A DNA stretch of 9,267 nucleotides from Bacteriovoracaceae bacterium UBA6261 (GTDB taxonomy: Bacteria > Bdellovibrionota > Bacteriovoracia > Bacteriovoracales > Bacteriovoracaceae). Both the position numbers and the translations under genes were made by a program. Positions 6,224-9,267 of the stretch are shown piece after piece. The stretch lies in NCBI GenBank assembly GCA_002440825.1, contig DJVH01000002.1:28106-37372 (forward strand), read 5' to 3'. How positions within the stretch are numbered: the stretch's first letter is position 1; each line of letters begins with the position of its first letter. The notes beneath the pieces were generated by a model. That model was not told where the DNA came from, ran no database searches, and saw only the letters and a program-made list of their open reading frames with translations.

Positions 6224-7522
6224 ATGAAACTTTTCCTCGCCACTTCCCTGCTGTTCTCTCTTTCTTTAACTTTTGCCGGTGAAAATCCTGGCGAACTTAT
6301 TGTGAAATTAAAACCGGGCAAAACACTTCCCTCTTATGAAGGTGTAAAAGTCCAGAATCTTTTTGGAAATGTTTACGTTCTTCGCGGGAAAAATATTTCT
6401 TCTATTGAAGCAAGCCTCGCAAAATCTTCTGCTGTTCTTTACACAGAAAGAAATCACCGCTCGGAAAGAAGAGAACTTCCGATGCCGGATAAATCTTCGA
6501 CTGTCGTTTCTCCAATGGGAACTGAAACCCAATTCAACGATCCGATGGTAAATCGCATCTGGTCTTTTAACGATGCTTCTCAAAATGGTGTCTCTGTAAA
6601 TGCTGCTTACAAAGAATACGGAACAACCAATACTTCGCCGGTGATTGTCGCAGTCGTCGATACAGGGATTGATTACAACCACGAAGATTTAAAAGCTGTC
6701 GCATGGAAAAATCCAGGTGAAATCCCAGGCAACGGCATCGATGACGACAACAACGGATACATCGACGATATTTACGGAATCAATACACTCGTCCGCGATG
6801 CCAATGGAAAAGCGACGATGAATAATATGGACACGCACTCTCACGGAACCCACGTGAGCGGAACAATCGGCGCCAAACAAAACAACGGAACCGGTATCGC
6901 CGGAATCGCTTCTAATGTTCAGATCATGGGAATCAGAACTGTGCCGAACAATGGCGATGAAACTGATGTCGATGTCGCTGAAGCTTTCATCTACGCTGCT
7001 AAAAACGGTGCGAAACTTATCAACTGTTCATTCGGAAAATCTAAAAATGAAGGCAAGCGTTTAATTCCTGATACACTTCAATACATCGCTGACAACTACG
7101 GTGTCTTAGTTATTGCCGCCGCCGGAAATGATTCAAGCGACAACGACCGCACTCCGACTTATCCGGCAAGTTTTGACAACGAAAACCTTCTGATCATTGC
7201 TTCTACTTCAAGCAGCGGTGGAATGAGTTATTTTTCTAACTACGGAAAAAACACAGTGGACGTTGCAGCTCCGGGCTCGAGTATTTTCTCGACAGTTCCA
7301 GGCAACAAGTATGAATCAATGTCGGGAACATCTATGGCCACGCCGACAACTGTTGGTGTTGCAGCTGAAGTTCTTTCACATTACCCTGAGCTTACTTACA
7401 AGCAGCTTAAAGCTGTCATGATCAACTCAGTCTCAAAAGTTGATTCGTTTAAAAATAAAATGGTGAGTGGCGGCCGCATTGATTTAAAGCGTGCGCTTGA
7501 GCTTGCTAGAACGATTAAATAA
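6224..7522 (+). CDS. Secreted subtilisin-like serine protease (S8 family)
   Basis: 432 residues from ATG 6224. Residues 1-18 are a signal peptide (MKLFLATSLLFSLSL, then TFA^G). About 20-80 resembles an inhibitory propeptide of the fervidolysin type, opening GELIVKLKPG. The peptidase S8 domain follows, with the complete catalytic centre: Asp146 in VVDTGID, His207 in HSHGTHVSGTI, the oxyanion Asn302 in AAAGND, and Ser370 in SMSGTSMATP. The Asp/Asn-rich loop GIDDDNNGYIDD at 171-182 is the calcium-binding-like insert common in these enzymes. The chain ends soon after the catalytic domain, with no P-domain, PKD repeat or sorting tail, so it is expected to be released. It probably degrades extracellular or periplasmic protein; a role in predation would fit a Bdellovibrio-like host but is inference. 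Its stop codon touches the stop of the convergent mtgA-like gene. Confidence 0.95.
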   Translation: MKLFLATSLLFSLSLTFAGENPGELIVKLKPGKTLPSYEGVKVQNLFGNVYVLRGKNISSIEASLAKSSAVLYTERNHRSERRELPMPDKSSTVVSPMGTETQFNDPMVNRIWSFNDASQNGVSVNAAYKEYGTTNTSPVIVAVVDTGIDYNHEDLKAVAWKNPGEIPGNGIDDDNNGYIDDIYGINTLVRDANGKATMNNMDTHSHGTHVSGTIGAKQNNGTGIAGIASNVQIMGIRTVPNNGDETDVDVAEAFIYAAKNGAKLINCSFGKSKNEGKRLIPDTLQYIADNYGVLVIAAAGNDSSDNDRTPTYPASFDNENLLIIASTSSSGGMSYFSNYGKNTVDVAAPGSSIFSTVPGNKYESMSGTSMATPTTVGVAAEVLSHYPELTYKQLKAVMINSVSKVDSFKNKMVSGGRIDLKRALELARTIK

Positions 7523-8362
7523 TTAATTCGAAACTTCGCCCGCAGGTGATTCCGATGGAGTTGCCTGCGGGTTTTCTTTTTCCGCCGTATCCTCGTCATC
7601 GTCAAACTTAATATCAAAAAATTCCTTAGTCTCCTGCGCTTTCACTTCCGGTTTAGCCTGAGCAATGACAGCTCCACCGCCCATAATCTTTCGCTGCCGG
7701 CGAAGAACGTAGGCACTTGGTTTATTGATTTTAAATTTAATCGGATTGGGAAGAACGGCGGCCATTAGTGAGGCTTCGCGGTTGTTTAAGCTTTTAGCTT
7801 TTTTGTGAAAATATTTTTTGGCTGCGGCCTCTACACCGTAAACACCAGGGCCAAGTTCAATCACATTCAGATACACTTCCATGATGCGTTCTTTAGGCCA
7901 CATGAATTCAATCAGCACAGTGAAGTAGGCTTCCATTCCCTTTCTGATCCAGGATCTGGACGGCCAGAGGAAAACGTTCTTAGCGGTTTGTTGGGAAATA
8001 GTACTCGCGCCTTTTTGTTTCTTGTGCGTCTTATTGTATTTGATCGCGGCCTGAATGGCCTCGTAATCAAACCCATTGTGAATATAAAATTTAGCGTCTT
8101 CAGCGCGGATAACTGCGCGCTTCATGTTGCTTGAAATCTCTTCGATAGGAACCCATTTTTTGTCGATTCCCACCCAGTCTTCAGAGAAAACTGAAAGTGT
8201 GCTTTTCCAGAACATCAGCGGAGTGTAAGGAACCGGGGCAAATCGATAGATCACGACCATACTGAGGCTTAGAGCAAAAAAACCGACAGCGAGAGTGAGA
8301 AAATAACGGAAAAATTTCTTGAAACGCGTAGGAGGTTTCGCCTGAGTGACCACTTCATTCAT
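7523..8362 (-). CDS. mtgA: Monofunctional biosynthetic peptidoglycan transglycosylase (MtgA-like, GT51)
   Basis: 279 residues. A cytoplasmic N-terminus with basic residues (FKKFFRY) is followed by one membrane anchor at about 21-39, putting the enzyme on the periplasmic face. The GT51 domain covers about 65-225 and polymerises lipid II into glycan strands. Its motifs are in order: AEDAKFYIHNGFD at 87-99 with catalytic Glu88, KGASTISQQTAKN at 117-129, RKGMEAYFTVLIE at 140-152 with the second key Glu144, and ERIMEVYLNVIELGPGVYG at 158-176. There is no transpeptidase domain. Escherichia coli MtgA has 242 residues; the extra length here is a C-terminal tail from about 235, acidic (FDDDED near 253-257) and Pro/Ser/Glu-rich, likely disordered. 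The start overlaps the upstream NADAR gene by 8 bases and has no good Shine-Dalgarno, so translation probably depends on coupling. Confidence 0.93.
   Translation of the reverse strand: MNEVVTQAKPPTRFKKFFRYFLTLAVGFFALSLSMVVIYRFAPVPYTPLMFWKSTLSVFSEDWVGIDKKWVPIEEISSNMKRAVIRAEDAKFYIHNGFDYEAIQAAIKYNKTHKKQKGASTISQQTAKNVFLWPSRSWIRKGMEAYFTVLIEFMWPKERIMEVYLNVIELGPGVYGVEAAAKKYFHKKAKSLNNREASLMAAVLPNPIKFKINKPSAYVLRRQRKIMGGGAVIAQAKPEVKAQETKEFFDIKFDDDEDTAEKENPQATPSESPAGEVSN
7539..7581 (+). terminator. Rho-independent terminator of the subtilase gene, inside the mtgA-like coding region
   Basis: CCCGCAGG (7539-7546) and CCTGCGGG (7564-7571) form a perfect 8-bp stem around a 17-base loop. TTTTCTTTTT (7572-7581) follows on the plus strand. 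It begins 16 bases after the subtilase stop. On the minus strand the bases after the hairpin are not T-rich, so it should terminate only the plus-strand transcript. The same bases encode the last residues of the opposing protein. Confidence 0.85.
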
Positions 8363-8930
8363 GAACAGTAGTCTCTAATTGATGACGGATTTCCATGAGC
8401 TCTTCACCAAGGCGGTTTTTCCCTGTGCGGTCACCGCAATCGGCCCAATAGCAGTCATTTTTGGTGTGCTCATAAAGATGAGAGTTCTTTGTCGAAAGAA
8501 GAAGTTCCTGCAAAACTTTGTATTGAGAAAATTTCGCCTGAAGCGCAACCATCATCACTCCGTCTCTGACATCATCCCAATCCTCTCTCATCGGCAAATC
8601 AGGATTGCGTCCCATTTGAGCGGCGAGATACGGAGTCGGTTGCAAACGAACTTGTTCCTGAAGAACAGGATCCAGAAATTTTTGCGCCTGATAATAATGT
8701 TCGCTGGTCGGCCAGACAGTATTGTTGATAACGATGGGAAACAGAGCGAAGTTTGAAAATTCGCCGTAGAGATTTTTCACTGAATAAAAATCTAAAATGT
8801 CGCCCTGGTAATCGACGATGGGTGTTCGTGGATAAACTTTGTAGTGCGGTGGAATTTCCTCTTGTAAGACATCAGCAAAAGCAGACGTTAAAAAGAGAAA
8901 ACAAAATAAAAAAAGTATGGGCCATTTCAT
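8355..8930 (-). CDS. NADAR-family (YbiA/DUF1768) protein with signal peptide
   Basis: 191 residues. The NADAR domain spans about 46-185. Its family landmarks are in order: FYS at 48-50, YGEFSNFA at 55-62, WPTSEHYYQAQKF at 73-85 (the conserved Glu is Glu77), DWDDVRDGVMMVALQAKFSQ at 117-136, and YWADCGDRTGKNRLGEELM at 161-179. Characterised members are N-glycosidases: YbiA/RibX types act on riboflavin-pathway intermediates, others remove ADP-ribose from guanine in nucleic acid or free derivatives. Unusually, residues 1-19 look like a Sec signal: Lys2, a long Leu/Phe core and AFA^D. The next possible internal start, GTG at residue 51, would cut off the first NADAR motif, so the signal-bearing start is preferred. 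Cys160 and Cys165 flank the YWAD segment and could pair after export. No lipobox is present. First gene of a two-gene operon with the mtgA-like gene. Confidence 0.88.
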   Translation of the reverse strand: MKWPILFLFCFLFLTSAFADVLQEEIPPHYKVYPRTPIVDYQGDILDFYSVKNLYGEFSNFALFPIVINNTVWPTSEHYYQAQKFLDPVLQEQVRLQPTPYLAAQMGRNPDLPMREDWDDVRDGVMMVALQAKFSQYKVLQELLLSTKNSHLYEHTKNDCYWADCGDRTGKNRLGEELMEIRHQLETTVHE

Positions 8931-8937
8931 GGTAAAA

Positions 8938-8966
8938 ATTATGAGATGCCGACTGCATTAAGACAA
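8938..8966 (-). promoter_or_regulatory. Promoter of the NADAR-mtgA operon, apparently leaderless
   Basis: TTGTCT (8966-8961), an optimal 17-base spacer and CATAAT (8943-8938) on the minus strand. Only seven bases separate the -10 from the ATG at 8930, so transcription should begin at or within about two bases of the start codon. This fits the absence of any Shine-Dalgarno. Confidence 0.55.
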
Positions 8967-9057
8967 GAGCTGTTCCCTATTTAACGCATACTTTTTATCT
9001 ATTTTTCTTTTTTTTCGCTTTTAGGCATTCTTCTTGGGACCTCAGGAGGGACCGGGC

Positions 9058-9267
9058 ATGATCTCATTACATAACGGTGAAAGTATTTCGAGTTGGATGC
9101 AAACAGTTCAGATGCCCGCTTTTGATCATCTCCTGCGGGATACGCAGACGGATGTTTGTATTGTCGGGGCCGGTCTTGCGGGTCTTACAACCGCTTATCT
9201 TTTGCAGCAGGAAGGACGAAAAGTTTGTGTGCTGGAAAGATTTGAAGTGGGGTCAGGTCAATCGGCG
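9058..9267 (+). CDS. FAD-dependent oxidoreductase, DAO type (5' end only)
   Basis: The first 70 codons are present; the gene continues past the right edge. AGGAGG lies eight bases before the ATG, the strongest ribosome-binding site in the window. Residues 32-56 form a beta-alpha-beta dinucleotide-binding fold: DVCIVGAGLAGLTTAY with the GxGxxG fingerprint, then VCVLER ending in the acidic residue that binds the FAD ribose. The lead-in SSWMQTVQMPAF and the trailing GSGQSA resemble the DAO-type oxidoreductases that carry a C-terminal Rieske [2Fe-2S] domain. That domain would lie outside the window, so this subtype is only a guess. The gene is divergent from the NADAR operon. The 127-base gap contains a T-rich tract at about 8991-9022 and no convincing plus-strand promoter. 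Confidence 0.8.
   Translation, partial: MISLHNGESISSWMQTVQMPAFDHLLRDTQTDVCIVGAGLAGLTTAYLLQQEGRKVCVLERFEVGSGQSA

Noticed and set aside
8379..8756. 125-codon plus-strand open frame opposite the NADAR gene
   Set aside because: Shadow of the NADAR coding region; no motif and no start signal.
8899..8904. Cys10 of the NADAR protein as a lipobox cysteine
   Set aside because: It sits in the middle of the hydrophobic core with no L-[AS]-[GA]-C context; the AFA^D site nine residues later is a better signal peptidase I site.
1..9267. CRISPR array, insertion sequence, prophage, tRNA or rRNA
   Set aside because: I looked in all intergenic stretches (765-871, 1979-2020, 4838-4983, 5956-6223, 8931-9057) and found no spaced repeats, transposase, cloverleaf-like sequence or rRNA-like segment.

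Overview
The window is bacterial DNA, moderately AT-rich by eye, densely coded and mostly read from the minus strand. A complex I gene block, a type IV pilin-like protein, several exported hydrolase-like proteins and a peptidoglycan glycosyltransferase point to a Gram-negative chromosome. The protein style suggests a Bdellovibrionota relative (Bacteriovorax/Bdellovibrio-like predators). That is an inference from remembered family character, not a search, and is held at low to moderate confidence.

Layout. (1) 1-764, minus: 3'-truncated gene for a type IV pilin/pseudopilin-like protein carrying a glycine-rich domain. (2) 872-1978, minus: two-domain chromate transporter (ChrA/CHR family), which begins inside the terminator of the preceding operon and has an AT-rich terminator-like hairpin after it. 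(3) 2021-4837, minus: tight nuoB-nuoC-nuoD-nuoI operon encoding exactly the Q-module of NADH:quinone oxidoreductase. It has a promoter candidate upstream and a clear rho-independent terminator. No nuoA, nuoE-H or nuoJ-N is present here. (4) 4984-5955, minus: exported HExxH protein, a probable zinc peptidase of no family I can name, behind a good promoter and a leader that can fold. (5) 6224-7522, plus: secreted subtilisin-like serine protease with an intact catalytic centre. Its terminator lies inside the 3' end of the convergent gene. (6) 7523-8930, minus: two-gene operon of a NADAR (YbiA/DUF1768) protein with a signal peptide, then an MtgA-like monofunctional peptidoglycan glycosyltransferase, overlapping by 8 bases. 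(7) 9058-9267, plus: 5' end of an FAD-dependent oxidoreductase running off the right edge.

How the genes fit together. NuoB, C, D and I carry electrons from the NADH module through N6a/N6b and N2 to quinone. The membrane and NADH modules must be encoded elsewhere. From 4984 to 8930 lies a run of products predicted to leave the cytoplasm or act at the envelope (HExxH protein, subtilase, NADAR protein, MtgA). They sit in three transcription units and are not obviously one pathway. The most unusual item is the NADAR protein: this nucleotide/ADP-ribose glycosidase fold is normally cytoplasmic, but here it has an export signal and is translationally linked to a cell-wall polymerase. I saw no tRNA, rRNA, CRISPR array, insertion sequence or phage gene.
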